A stretch of DNA of 64,000 nucleotides, taken from Fremontodendron californicum (Eukaryota; Streptophyta; Magnoliopsida; Malvales; Malvaceae). The position numbers and the translations under genes are program-made. Of the stretch, positions 44,969 to 57,213 are shown piece after piece; within the stretch, counting starts at the first letter, position 1, and each line of letters begins with the position of its first letter. The notes under the pieces are model-generated. The model did not search any database, was not told the DNA's origin, and was given only the letters and a program-made list of their open reading frames with translations. The stretch covers positions 39,830,814 to 39,894,813 of the forward strand of contig JAULJL010000002.1 of assembly GCA_030761205.1 (NCBI GenBank), read 5' to 3'.

Positions 44969-46080
44969 TTGCTGATTGGGCAGCGACTGTGGTCCAGACC
45001 CAAAATTCGACTGAGCATTGGCGGCAGAAGAAGAAAATGCTCTGCTGCAACTTGTCCTTGATCCCGTAGATACTGATTCTTCTTTCAGATTCTTGATTCC
45101 AGGAGTCAAAAGCGTTAGTCCATGAACTGGAATCTCCTCTTTCTTTTCTTTCCTCACTGTAAAACCCAAATTTGCCTTGAATGGCATAAAAGCTCTCGCC
45201 CCTCCCCTGTTTTTACATCCTTCAAATGGATCTTCATCGTTTCTCTGTTGTAAACCAAGAAAAAGTGTTCAATTTTAGCAAATTTATTTCATTATAAACA
45301 ACTTCTTCAGCATAAATGTGGTGTTTTTTTTTTTTTTTGAGGTACCTTAGTATCTAATTTGTGATCAGTGGAGCGATAATCATCATCATCGGCGTTCCAA
45401 AGCTGAGCAGAACTCATCCAATTTTTCTTGTCCTTATTATTGCTGCAGTTGTTGTTGTTAGAATCTTTTTCCTTTTTGGTGGTGATTAAGGAACCATCTT
45501 CTTCACTGTCATTATTTTCCTTCTTGTTCTTCAATGGAAGAAATTCTTCTAAAACTGGTTCAACACTTCTTGCCATACATTGCATTGATTCCTCTTCCAA
45601 AGCTACAATCGCTGAAATCAAGCAGAAAACCAAAATTGCATTAATTAAGTTGAATAGAATATCAAAACGACCGAAACCCAAGTTACAGAACTAACTATTC
45701 TAAGTTTCTAACCAAAAACCAAACTAAAGACATAAACGTTTTTTAATAAAAAAAATCTCAATCAAGAGCTGGGCTTTTTTTCTCCTCAAAAAAAAAAAAA
45801 ACTCAAAAGGGAACCCATTAATAAGAAAGAAAAAGAGTGTGATTTCAATTGATTGAAGAAACGAACCATCACTCAAAAGGAGCATACAAAGAGGAAGTTC
45901 ACGTTTAAATGCATCAATCTTTCTCATTTCTTCTTTCAATCCTTTGACAAAAGCATCGAGTTCTGAAACCTTGTCAGAAACGTTTCCGATCAGTGAAACC
46001 TCCTTGAGAAAATTACTGATCGTTTTTGGTACAAAAGTTGGTCTAAAATCCAAGCTTAGTTCTGGTGGAATTGAACCCAT
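43896..46080 (-). CDS. HHO: GARP (G2-like MYB) transcription factor, NIGT1/HRS1/HHO family
   Basis: A nuclear DNA-binding factor of the family that represses nitrate- and phosphate-related genes in Arabidopsis. There are five exons: 46080-45867, 45611-45346, 45244-44851, 44349-44273 and 44183-43896. All have GT-AG junctions, and 1239 bp give 412 aa. The N-terminal conserved block includes PELSLDFRP (LSLDF is EAR-like), KEVSLIGNVSDKVSELDAF and MRKIDAFKRELPLCMLLLSD. Then come a low-complexity acidic/Asn stretch, RGGARAFMPF, a run of 12 Gln, and the GARP domain at about 267-325: QRRCWSPELHRRFVNALQQL, VATPKQIRELMQVDGLTNDE and VKSHLQKYRLHTRR. The SHLQKYR signature is intact. The family assignment is firm; which HHO member it is remains open. 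Confidence 0.92.
44938..44979 (-). repeat. CAG/CAA repeat coding polyglutamine
   Basis: Twelve glutamine codons in exon 3 of the GARP gene, mostly a perfect CAG run, just before the DNA-binding domain. Such runs often vary in length between alleles. Confidence 0.9.
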
Positions 46081-46212
46081 TTTTGATCCCTTCTTTTTCT
46101 CCCAAAATTCTTCTCCGTCCTTCCTTTGGGATTTTTTTTCTTCTTCTTTGTCGGTTGAAGCTGAGAAAAAGGGAGGTGAAATGAGGAGGAAGGCAAGCGG
46201 TGAGATCTATGA

Positions 46213-46269
46213 ATGAATATATAGAGAGAGGGTAAAGAGATTTATTTATTTGTTTGTTTATTTATTTAT

Positions 46270-46304
<35 letters not shown>
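46213..46304 (-). promoter_or_regulatory. Promoter zone of the GARP gene: TATA box and GA repeat
   Basis: On the minus strand TCTATATATTC (46222-46213) lies about 135 bp before the start codon and is a plausible TATA box. A (GA)n run at about 46268-46304, read as CT on the sense strand, lies just upstream. CT/GA tracts are frequent in plant promoters. Confidence 0.5.
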
Positions 46305-46308
<4 letters not shown>

Positions 46309-47920
46309 ATTTGTTGTTTGGAGAGAGAGAAAATGAAAGAAAAGTAAATTTTGGTTTCTTGGAGAGGGGTGGGAACAAAAAGATGGAAATTTGGAAGGCG
46401 GAGATTCTGTTTGCGGTTTTTGGGTTATAAAGTCACTTTCGCGTCGTCGCGTATCCTATCCATGACTCGCCCATTTTTCCGAGTTCACTCACCCTTTTAT
46501 CCGAGTTCACTGTCTTGAAGTTGAACGGTAGGTTTTAACTTTTTTTTAAAAAAAAATAAAATTTGTAATTTTGTTTGTTTTTCCCTAATAATTGGGTAAT
46601 TCTTTTTATAACTCAAAAAATGCAGAGAGGGATATAAAAAAGGTGAACGAAAAAAAATTATAAACAACTTTTACACGTCAATTAATTTGATATATCAAAC
46701 TGCAATACTTAATTAATAGTAATTGTCACGTTAGCATGTATAAGTTTTTATTTTTGACAAATTAATTATGATTAAAGATCCGTTTATTTTGTGAAAACTT
46801 ATTTTTATATTTTTTAGTATTTATTTTATAAAAAAATAGTTTAGTCAAAAAAAAATAAACTTTGGATCAACGAAAATTTACTTTTTTAAAAATTGTCTTA
46901 CGATTTGAAAAGTGTAAGACATTTTCATGAAGCAAAACAAGTCTTGGACATTCGAATGCCATCTTATTTCAACAAAGGCATTCGGATGCTATCCATAAGG
47001 TATTTGGACTAAAAAAAAAATTAAAATTATCCAAATAACAAAAAATATTAATTTAAAAAAAAATTAATTTTTACTAAACAAATGGATCCTCACTAATGAT
47101 TTAAGGTCTAACCTTTAACCATGATTACTTTAACTCACCATCCTTTGTATTTGGAAATTTTTATCCTTATAAATTAGATGAAATTTTTTGAGACATTCCC
47201 TAGATATGATATATTAATATTCAAATTATTAGATGTGAAAATTGTGTACTTTATAATTTTATTCATTGGTTTATTGTTCTAAGATTAATATTTTTTATTT
47301 TATTTTATTTACAAAAATAAAATCAACTTCTATAATATTTTATTTTAACTAGGAAAATTTTCTAATCCAATGATGGGAAGGTGAGCTCAACAGAGCTAAA
47401 ACCAGTTGTGAATTGGAATTGGAATTGGAAAATTGAAATCGAAATTGGAATTGGAATCGGAATCTCTCATAAATAAATAGTACAAATAGTACAATAACTT
47501 TTTATTTATGCCACACTTGCATTGCCTGTCTTTTTCTTGTTAAAAATACTCTGCTCAATTATTATTATTATTATTATTATTATTTAATGCACTTTGCTTT
47601 TTTAGATTCTTTAAAGAGTTGTGAAAATGAAAAGGCTCATGAAAAAGTAAATGGGAATTTTCCAAGTCATTATTGTAATTTAATTACTTTGGTTGGCTCA
47701 TTAACTTTTCTCTCTCTCATTAAATTAATGTTTAGCATTGTACTACATCTACCATTGACATTAACATTAATCATTTAATTTCTTATAAAATTAATTAATA
47801 TTAAAACATAAACCTTTTATAGGCATCTGGAAAAATGACATGGTAACTAGTAAAGTAAGACTTTGTTGAAACTTTTCTTTGCTTTCAGGAAAAAATATTA
47901 TATTAAGCAAAATTTTTAAG
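46305..47920. other. Intergenic, AT-rich
   Basis: Beyond the promoter zone I see simple sequence only: GGAATTGGAATTGG-type units at about 47410-47462 and (ATT)n at 47557-47584. No gene is supported. Confidence 0.5.
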
Positions 47921-47929
47921 TATTATAGG

Positions 47930-48200
47930 GCTAGATCGGGTCGGGTCACGGCCCGAATTTTTTTTAATTTTTTTTATTCAGGCTTGGCTCTGGATCTGGT
48001 CGGCTCATCGAGATCCATATTTACTGTTCATATATATTTTAAAAAAATTAATTTTTTTAACATATTTTTATAATTAAATTTAAAAAATAATATTTTTTTT
48101 ATTGGATAAACAGTGATCCGAATCAGGTCGGATCACTAAAATACCTGCCCAAACCCAATACTGGTTGGGTGAGCTGCTCGACCCTTGAGCAGGTCTAAGG
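47930..48200. mobile_element. hAT-like MITE, GGGTCGGGTC type
   Basis: The start CTAGATCGGGTCGGGTC and the end CGACCCTTGAGCAGGTCTA are inverted and match the ends of the GC-rich family at 57824-58096 (GAGCAGGTCTA). The interior is AT-rich. No TSD could be made out. Confidence 0.6.
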
Positions 48201-48290
48201 CTGAGTTGCTGTTCATTATTTTTTTTGTTAGAGAAATTATCAGATTTATTGGTAGTGAAATTATTAGATTTCATAAGTATAGTTGATAGA

Positions 48291-48496
48291 GTGATATATA
48301 CCATTTAGACTATAACAAAAAAATTTAAAATAAATGGGACATGTGGCAACCTCTTAACCCGTTTGTGGTTTTAAAAAAATTACACGTCAAAGTGACACAT
48401 ACCATTTAAGGTATTAAAAGATTAATTAAAAAAAAAAAAAGTGGGATATGTGTCAACTTTTTAATCTGCTTGTGAAGTTAAAAAAAAATTCAACAC
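48291..48496 (+). repeat. Degenerate tandem duplication, about 101-bp unit
   Basis: GTGAYAYATACCATTTA begins both units (48291, 48392). Both also contain GTGGGAYATGTGKCAAC-like and TTTGTGGTTTTAAAAAAA-like blocks. Confidence 0.6.
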
Positions 48497-48499
48497 CCG

Positions 48500-49440
48500 T
48501 GTATAAAAAATGAACTTTAATTTTTAATACATTCATCAACACCATTCATATGTCTATGACTCACCTATCAATTGTGAAAGTCATACTTATAAATGATGAT
48601 TAAAATGTATTGAAAAATAATTAATAAAAAAATAATAAAGGGATCTTAACGTATGGTATTACAATCAAGATTTTTATTTATGAGTGTCTTTAAAAAAAAT
48701 TAAGATTAATTAAATTGTTATTTAAAAATATATTTTTGCGTTAAATATAAGTACTTAATTTTATAAACTTTAATGATTAAAATATATTATTTAATATAAT
48801 AATTAAAAAAAATACTTTTAAAACGTTCGGGTCGGAGAAAATAGAGGAAGGTAATCGGTTCAAAAAATAATTTTTACAAAATTAACATATTGACATGGTC
48901 AATTTGACTTAGCCATGAGGAAATATTGTTAAGTGATAGAAGGGATTGGAGTCAAGTTATATAAAGGGGAAAAGGAAAACTATATAATAATCAAATTGTA
49001 GCAATAAACTAACAATTATCAAATCCCAACTTTTGATGAGAGATTGGTCAAAGACTCAAGAATCATATGTTTTGTGGGAGAAAAAAAAGCCAGCCAATAT
49101 GGAATTTGAAAGCCTAGTCTATGTCCATAGAGATTCTAACACGTGTATAATATTTAATTTACCTCTTTGTTTTTCACCATTATTTTAGCAGTAAAATAAT
49201 ATAATAAAGGGTTTATTTACCATTGTTGAGATTCTCTTTTTGTTTTCTCAGGTTTCAAGGGGGGAATCGCCCACTTTCAGACCTCATCTAGTCTTAGTTT
49301 AATTGGTGTAATAGAAGATTTTGATTTTTTTGTTGATTTCAAAACCAAAACCCTAAAGTCATGGTCAGCTTATCCCCTCAAAGTGCCACCAAGCCACCCA
49401 AAGGCATCTTTGTGTTAGCATAATCCAGTTGTTGCCGTAA
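48500..49440. other. Intergenic, nothing recognised
   Basis: AT-rich sequence without a coding region or supported element. Confidence 0.5.
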
Positions 49441-49442
49441 TT

Positions 49443-49609
49443 TATATTATTTGAATTCAAGGAAATGTCGAATATCGATATATTTTTAATATGGATATAT
49501 CTATTTTTTTAAAAAAAAAATCATATGTTTAGAGGATTAAATTTCATACCCATATTCAAATATGTTTGATACAAATACTTTAAATATAATTAAAAATCCG
49601 AATAATATA
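49443..49609 (+). mobile_element. MITE copy 5, diverged
   Basis: TATTATTTGAATTC and AATCCGAATAATATA are its decayed TIRs. The internal order (GTCGAATATCGATAT, CATACCCATATTC) matches the other copies. No TSD is left. Confidence 0.6.
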
Positions 49610-52370
49610 AACCACAACAAAGAGGGAAAACCCATTTTCTGCTTAATTATTCGCATTTTTCTAACCCTAAAGGTCTAAACTAACCCCCCAAAATTCTTTT
49701 TTTCAGCTTATTATTTAAATGTTTCAAGTATTTAAAGAATTGGTCTCCAAACCAAAGTGTTGGCAAATCATATCTTTTCCAAGATAGTTTCTAATCCACA
49801 TATGTTTTTACAAAATTAAAGAGTTCATACGGGTTAAGTGAGTGCAAGATGCTTGTTATAAAATGAGATCTAAATTCCAATAGGATTATGATTGCTTCAA
49901 AAAGTGATGTTTGAATGAGAATCTAATTTCTTTATTTTTATCCTATGGTGAATAAGGGCATCTATGACTTGTTAAATATAAATTAACCATTATACTTTTA
50001 CAATAACCTCTTTTAAAAGTATATATTTTTGAGAAAAAAGGGAAAAAGTTTATATTTGATACATTGATAGTGTATAAATCTTATACACGGTCAGTGAATC
50101 ACAACAAGATACTTTATTAATGAGTAAAACAAAAAAACAATAAATGGTTTCTAAATAAATATAGAAATCGATATATAAAAAAACAAGATACCTCATTAAT
50201 ATTTATTTATAAGTCCTCAACTAATTTTAAGGTTAATGGGATTCAAACCTTATGCGAAATCATGTTTTTGAAAGAGGTAAGTGAAGAGGTCAAGTCTCAA
50301 ATTATTGTTTAATAAGTATAAGTATCATTCTTCTTGTCGAGGGATTTTTAGATTATGAAAGGAGAGTTCGAAAAGAAGATCTGTTTGAAAGTAAGGAAGA
50401 CCTGTAAAGAGTAGCAAATGGTCAAAGGAGCACACAGTTTAAATTTCAAGACGCATTTCGATATTTAAATCGGTAAATATTCCAGAAAGAAAGTGGAAAA
50501 CTCAAAAGAGTAAACACTGTTGAAAGATGAAATTGTGACCTAAGGTTCAGTGTTATTGCCTCATTCTTTTTATACTGAGATTATATGCAGTTGAAAATGA
50601 TTGAGACCGTCATTTTTTGATCAATTGGCCTCGTTTGTCAGGCAATTGGACCTGGTCTTGAGTTTTCAACCCTTGTAGTTATTAAACATAACAATTCTAT
50701 TTCATTATACTTCTATGATAAGAGTATAGGTCAAACTTATCTTATCTTATCGTATCTTATCTTATCTTATGCATAGAGGTATTGTACATAAAATTAAACC
50801 ATCATAACATTCATAGCATCTTAATCCACCTAATTATAAACCTACTGGAAGTTTTTGAAAGAATATCTCAACGATTCTTTGAAAGTTCTTGTATTTAAAT
50901 TTCGAGATGAGAGATGAAATTAATAGAAAGATAGAATTGTTATTATCTTATAACTTAAAATTATATTATATAATATAAAACATATCAAAATTTTTTTTTT
51001 TTAATTTTAAATATATTTTAATATAATAATAATGGGATTGAGATAATTTTTGAAGAAAGGAATCAACAAGCTAAGATGCTATATGTGATTTGGTGGTGGT
51101 AGAGAATTGGGGGAAGGGTGGGTGGAAGCAATTTCAAAAGCTGAAAACTTTGATAGGAAAAAGGACACTAAACTGCCCATGATTGGACGGTGTTGAACAC
51201 TTCCCCTTGAAGAAAAGAACAACATTATTAAAAAATAAAATAAAATAAGCCAAACCCCAGAAAAAACGGGTGTGTGTTTGAATTTTGAAACTTAGAGATA
51301 AGGAATCTTAGAGATGTGTGGGACCCAATTTCGATATTGCCTGAGATTTCAGTTGTTTTTTTTTTGGATAAGTAAGTTGAGATTTCAGTTGTTGTTGTAA
51401 TGTAAGGATGAGAAAATAGCAAGATGCTCCTTCCACCAAAAAGGACAGGCTTTTACAGCCATTAGATTCCATTCTCTTCCATACAATTAAGAATCTAATT
51501 ATATTTAATTATTCTCTTCTGTATATAATTTTGTTGGATATTTAAATTCATTATTTTATTTTATATATTTTAATTATAAAAAAATAATTGAGTTTGATGT
51601 AACTAATAAAGTGATATCAATTGAGTTAAGTAAAACACACAAAAATTAATTAAATTAAAATTATTATTAAATTTATAAAATTATTAAATTTAAGTTATTA
51701 TTAAATATAAAATAATAAAATAAAATTATTATTAATTATATTATAAATAAATAAAATAAAATACATATAATAATAATATTATATTATAATCGAATAATAA
51801 ACGAATTTTAAATATTTTATTAAATGAGTTTTAAATGATTTTTTAAACGAGTTTGTTCGTGAACATATTTTATTCGAGATCGATTCATTTGATAAACAAA
51901 TTTTAAAATCTTGTTCATAATTATTTATTTAATTTGATAAATAAACATAAATGAATAAAAATTGATTTGTTTTCAAATATTTCGTGGAATGTTTTTTTTC
52001 ATTTATGATCTAATCATCTAATTAAGTAGATAATATTTATATTTATATTTTGTAATTTTCAATTATTATATCTTAAACAAACACTTTGAATTGGATCCAC
52101 TCTAATTTCTCGAATCTCCATCGGTTCTGTCCTATGCTTGCGGTAAGTTGTAACTAAAGAATCTAATTATGTCTGGTTTTTAAGTTACCAATATTGTCCT
52201 TCCATTTTATCACCTTTGTTTTCTGCATTTCTTTATTTATTTATTATTAAAGATAAATAATTTTTTATTAGTACTAGTAAAAAGTAAAAACTCACTTTCA
52301 AAGTCATTTAGGATTCGTGCAGTGGAATCCAAAACATATATTGAAATAAAATCCTTTAATTGCATTATTG
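49610..52370. other. Intergenic, AT-rich
   Basis: No gene is supported. A (TTATC)n microsatellite at about 50731-50770 is interrupted once by CGTATC. Long A/T-only stretches run at 51530-51790. Confidence 0.5.
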
Positions 52371-52881
52371 GTGCATTTAGAATGCACCCCTTTACAGTTT
52401 AACTGCACTGACCTTTTAATTAGAGACCAAAAAGGTAAGAGTTTAGTGGTTTATTTCACCTTGCGGTATGGTGAAATTTTTCTTTCAACATTTTATTATT
52501 ATTTTTTAATTTATTTTAATTTTAATTTTTAAATTATTTTTAATTTTATTTTTTATTTAAAAATTTTTCAAATCATTTATTTATTTAATATGATAAATAA
52601 TTTATATATCTATATAATAATTACTTAATTAAATTTTTTAAATAAATATATAAAATAATATATGTTAAAATTTTAAATTTTATTAAAATATACATAAAGA
52701 TAATTTATCAATATACTCTTATCATTTTTTATTTTCACCTTACTGTCATCGCTTCTTTTGTATCTAAACACATATCCCACCATTGATTTTAATCTCATCG
52801 TTACAGTACCTAATCTCACCAGAACAGTAAATAATTTCACTATTATCGTTTTTTTCAATTTCACCGTCCATTCAAATGCAC
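52371..52881. mobile_element. Possible MITE, GTGCATTT ends
   Basis: The left end GTGCATTTAGAATGCACC is roughly inverted to the right end CCATTCAAATGCAC. No TSD was found and the body is very AT-rich, so this is tentative. Confidence 0.35.
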
Positions 52882-53040
52882 TTTTAGTTAAAAATAAAAA
52901 TCATTCAACTCAAGTCGTAATTTCTCCTAAACTTTAATTGCAGTTTTGAGAGAGAGAAAAACCAACCACAATTTTTGTGAGTGATTTTAATATCCTATAT
53001 ATCTATACCTATCATATAAAAAAAAAACCCTAATGGGGTC

Positions 53041-53110
53041 TTGGCTCGACACGTGTTGAGTTTTTTTGCTCGACACGTGTCGAGTTTCTTTGCTCAACAT
53101 GTTACGAACT
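53041..53110 (+). repeat. Minisatellite with CACGTG palindromes
   Basis: Three units of about 26 bp with GCTCGACACGTGTCGAGTTT. The third is mutated to GCTCAACATGTTACGA. The CACGTG core is also the G-box sequence, but no promoter context is seen. Confidence 0.8.
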
Positions 53111-53139
53111 ATTTTTTTAGTTTTTTTTTTTTTTTTTTT

Positions 53140-53490
53140 TTTAGTTTTTAAATAATGTATTAAAAGGTTTTGGTTCACACATTGACTCGAGAATCGATTT
53201 AGGATCCGTATTCGATCCGTTAAGAAAAAAAATTAAAAAATTAATTTTATTAATAATTTTTAGTTTCTTATTTTATTTTTAAATGATGTATTTAAAGGGG
53301 TTGGTTCGAACATTGACTCGCGGATCGATTTAAGATTCGTACTTGACCCGTTCAGAAAAAAGTTAAAAAAATTATTAATTATTTTTATTTTATTTTTAAA
53401 TAATTTATTTAAAGAGTTGGTCCACACGTTGACTTGCGGATCGATTTAGAATCCGTACCTGACTTGCTCGGAAAAAAAAGGTTAAAAAAA
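53140..53490 (+). repeat. Tandem repeat, three units of about 120-130 bp
   Basis: Each unit has AAATAATKTATTWAAAGG, GGTTGGTYCACACRTTGACT-like and CGGATCGATTTARGATCCGT-like blocks, followed by an A-rich spacer. Confidence 0.8.
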
Positions 53491-53979
53491 ACGAACTTGT
53501 TGTTAATCAATGTAACATACGTGTTAATCTCTTTTTCTTGACGATGTGCTTTTTTTCTTTCTTTTTTTATTTTTTAATTTTAAGTCGACCCAACGAGAGA
53601 ATAAAATACAAATCACAATTTTATTTTGTTATTTTTCATTAATTATTTTTTATTTCCTATAAATAAAAATATACACTATACAATAAGGTTTAAATATTTT
53701 TTAAAAATAGATATAAATAACATTTAAAAATGTATTTATATTATGTAATTTATAATAAATAATTATCATAAATTTAATTTTCATAATTAATAAAATATAA
53801 TTATATTAATATTATCATTATTATAATTTAAAAATAAAAAATTATTATTTAATAAATTATTATTTAATTTTTTATTAATTAATTACAAATTTATAAAACC
53901 CCAAACAAAATGGGAGGTTAACTCTAGTGTATATATATGAAAAAAAAAACCTCTAATTACATATACCTTGAGTAGAAAT

Positions 53980-54531
53980 AGAGGTGTTCATGGACCAGGT
54001 CGGTTTGGGCCAGGTCTATGTATGGTACCAACACCATATTTGTTTGTCCAAGCCCGACCCGAAATATGGGCCTCAAGTTCTGTCCAAACCCCTCATATTT
54101 GTAAATGGATAGTCCAAACCTGTTTTGGCCCGCCCATATTTTTTTTTCTAATTTTTAAAAAAAAAATATTTTTTTTATTTAATCTTTAGTAAATTTATAT
54201 ATTGTTTCTTTTATTAAGTTTTTAAACATAAACAACTTAACATATTTTTTAATGTTTACACTATAATATTATATATATTTAATCTTTATATGATATAAAT
54301 TACATAATATAATATAATATAAAAATAAAAATAAAAATAATATATTATATAATTGGAAACGGGTCGGGTCGGTCGGGCTCGGGCCTTGAATGTTGGAGCC
54401 AAGGCCTGACCCATTTTTTAAATGGGCTTGCCCAAGCCCATTTTTTGAGCCTAATATTTTTGTCCAAGCCCTTCTAAATATGGAAAGGTCTTCGGGTTTG
54501 GACGGGTAGCCCGGCCTTTGGACAGGCTAAG
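53980..54531 (+). mobile_element. GC-rich hAT-like element, GAGGTGTTCATGG type
   Basis: It starts AGAGGTGTTCATGGACCAGG and ends near TTTGGACAGGCTA, with a long AT-rich centre between GGCCC-rich arms. It aligns block by block with a decayed copy at 59011-59516. Confidence 0.65.
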
Positions 54532-54558
54532 TATAAGTCATGTTGCATGTTTAAATTA

Positions 54559-56745
54559 GGTCAAATTGTACTATTAGTCCTTGTACTATAGTCAAAATGC
54601 GAATTTAGTCCCTCTACTATAATTCGAAGAATTTTGGTACCTATACTTTTCGAAAATTTTCAATCCAATTTTAAACGGTATCAAATTTTCACCGTTAAGT
54701 ATGCTGATGTGACGTTGACCTTGTTGGCGTGGCATTAACCTTGATGACGTGAAAATTTTTTCCACGTGGCTTACTAACTTAGATAATCAAATGATGTAAT
54801 TAGTCCCTGTACTTATATCAAAATATGAATTTAGTCATTCTACAATGATTTCAAAATTTTTTGGTACCTGTACTTTTCGAGATTTCAAATTTCGATCCAA
54901 TGTTACGTTTAATTTATTTTTGCAAAAATCAGCTCTGAAAAATATTTTCAGAAAAATAATAATATAATATTATTTAAAATAATATTATTTTATTAATATA
55001 AATATTAAAAAGAGTAATATTTATTCGTAAAATATTAAAAATATTTATACTATTAAAAGATAAAACAGTAACATTTAGTTGGCTTATAAGTTATGCTCAA
55101 ACAATATCAACAAACAAAAAAAATGAATCAAATCTCAAAGAGTTTAACTTATATTAGGATGATCTTAAAAAGTCATTTTTTAGGTATCGATTAAAAACAT
55201 GTCATTTTATATTTATTTAGAGAGTCATAAATAATATCATACATTCACAAACACCAAATTAATTCTCATTAGTTTTTTAAAACCTAGTTAATAGAATTAA
55301 TATATGAAAAAAAAAAAAACTCAAAACTTGCTTTTCTATCTGTTGGTCTTTCATTTTTTGTGTTTCTCCCTCTTACATTTCTTTAACTTATATCATAAAA
55401 TAAGACTTTTATAGACCAAAAAAAAAAAATGAAACAAGTTTAGCGGATATATATATATATATATATATGACTTGTATGTATTAATGTAGAGAAGTTTCTA
55501 CCCATACAAATGGCTATTAATGACGGTTTCTTTTTCAAAATGACCATTTTTCTTGTCCAACATGCGTAAATGGAACAATTGGTTTTGGAAAAGATCCTTG
55601 CTCGACATGCGTAAATGGAACAAGACTCCTAACCTCGTTGAACAATATCTCTTTCCTGATGCCCGAAGTTGGACTTCTCCAAGCTCAATATGAAACGAGT
55701 TTTTAGGGCTGATTTCCCTGATAAACCTCCTAAGCCATTTAACTATACCGGCTCACCACTTACAGCCAATCGTGGCACTGCACATGGCACAAGACTTAAC
55801 AAGATTGCCTTCAATTCTACAGTTGAGCTAGTACTACAAGACACCAATCTTCTAACAGTTGAATCACATCCATTCCATCTCTATGGTTATAACTTCATTT
55901 TTTTTAATCTATAAAAATCTTATTTCATGAAATAAGTTAAAGGAATATAAGAGGGAGAAACACAAAAAATGAAGGACCAACATATAGAAAAGCAAGCTTT
56001 GAGTTTTTTTTTTTTTTTTCATATATTAATTCCATTAACTAGGTTTAAAAAAACTAATGAGAATTAATTTGGTGTTTGTGAGTGCATGATATTATTTATG
56101 ACTCTCTAAATAAATATGAAATAGCATGTTTTTAATCGATACCTAAAAAATAACTTTTTAAGATCATCCTAATATAAGTTAAACTCTTTGAGATTTGATT
56201 CATTTTTTTTGTTTGTTGATATTGTTTGAGCATAACTTATAAGTCAACTAAATGTTACTGTTTTATCTTTTAATAGTATAAATATTTTTAATATTTTAAG
56301 AATAAATATTAATTTTTTAAATATTTATATTAATAAAATAATATTATTTTAAACATTAATATAAATAATATATTATTATTTTTTAGAGTTGATTTTTGCA
56401 AAATAAATTAAACTTAAGATTGGATCGAAATTTGCAATCCCGAAAAGTACAGGAACCAAAAATTTTTGAAATCATTGTAGAGGGACTAAATTCATATTTT
56501 AATATAAGTACATGGACTAATTACATCATTTGATTATCTAAGTTCGTAAGCCACGTGAAAAAAATTTCACGTCATTAAGGTCAACGCCACGTCAGCATAC
56601 TTAACTGTGAAAATTTGACACCGTTTAAAATTGAACTGAAATTTAAAATCCCAAAAAGTATAGATACTAAAATTCTTCGAATTATAGTAAAGGGACTAAA
56701 TACGCATTTTAACTATAATACAATGACTAATAGTACAATTTGACC
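54559..56745. mobile_element. Long inverted-repeat element carrying a laccase fragment
   Basis: The arms 54559-55414 and 55909-56745 are inverted copies of about 0.85 kb. Both start GGTCAAATTGTACTATTAGT from outside. They share TAAGTATGCTGATGTGACGT-like, CATGTCATTTTATATTTATT-like and TTTGTGTTTCTCCCTCTTA blocks. Flanks TTTAAATTA (54550-54558) and TTTAAACTT (56746-56754) agree at 7 of 9 positions, as a decayed 9-bp TSD would. The unpaired 0.5-kb centre contains a piece of a laccase gene. No transposase is present. A Mutator-type non-autonomous gene-capturing element (Pack-like) is the best fit. Confidence 0.8.
55636..55897 (+). pseudogene. Laccase gene fragment captured in the inverted-repeat element
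   Basis: Translation gives NNISFLMPEVGLLQAQY in one frame. After a one-base slip it gives VFRADFPDKPPKPFNYTG, then ANRGTAHGTRLNKIAFNSTV, ELVLQDTNLLTVESHPFHLY and GYNF. These are consecutive blocks of plant laccases (multicopper oxidases that oxidise monolignols). Only about 85 codons are present, there is no ATG start, and the frame is broken upstream. In the copper-binding motif HPFHLHG the last His is Tyr (HPFHLYG), so a ligand is lost. Three of the four copper-binding regions are absent. The piece ends where the right arm begins. Confidence 0.9.
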
Positions 56746-56942
56746 TTTAAACTTATGTAGCAATTTTTTATTACGTGAAATTAATAAAAGGTGTAAGTCG
56801 CATCACACATTTAAATCATTAATAATTTTTAAATTCAATTGCTAATAACTAAGACTAGGAAAAAAAAAAAAAAACTTCTTCAAACAATGGATTTCTAGGA
56901 TTTGAAATTTGTTTTATGAACATTCTAAGAAGGTAAAGAGGG
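56746..56942. other. Spacer between two inverted-repeat elements
   Basis: About 200 bp of AT-rich sequence, with an A-run at 56861-56874. Nothing else is seen. Confidence 0.5.
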
Positions 56943-57213
56943 TATTTTAGTCGGTTTTTTTATTTTAATATAGCTAAAAAAAATTTCTCAAAATACAGTT
57001 GCTTTTAGATTATTTCCCAGTTTTAATACTAGCTGGGAAATCGCCAACCCCATGGCGATTTCCCAACGTCAAAAAACATATTTTGGCTAAAAATACCAAG
57101 GTAAATCGCCATGGGGGTGGCGATTTCCCTTCATGTATATATTTTTTTTAATTCTTGGACAAATATGAAAAACATGTACCAATAGTGAACTTATTGTGAA
57201 ATGGTATAATGAA

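Noticed and set aside
50731..50770. TTATC run as a GATA-factor regulatory cluster
   Set aside because: It is a simple microsatellite far from any gene, so no regulatory role can be supported.
55669..55914. Laccase frame as a real gene
   Set aside because: No ATG start, frameshift upstream, lost copper-ligand His, only about 85 codons, and enclosed by inverted arms.
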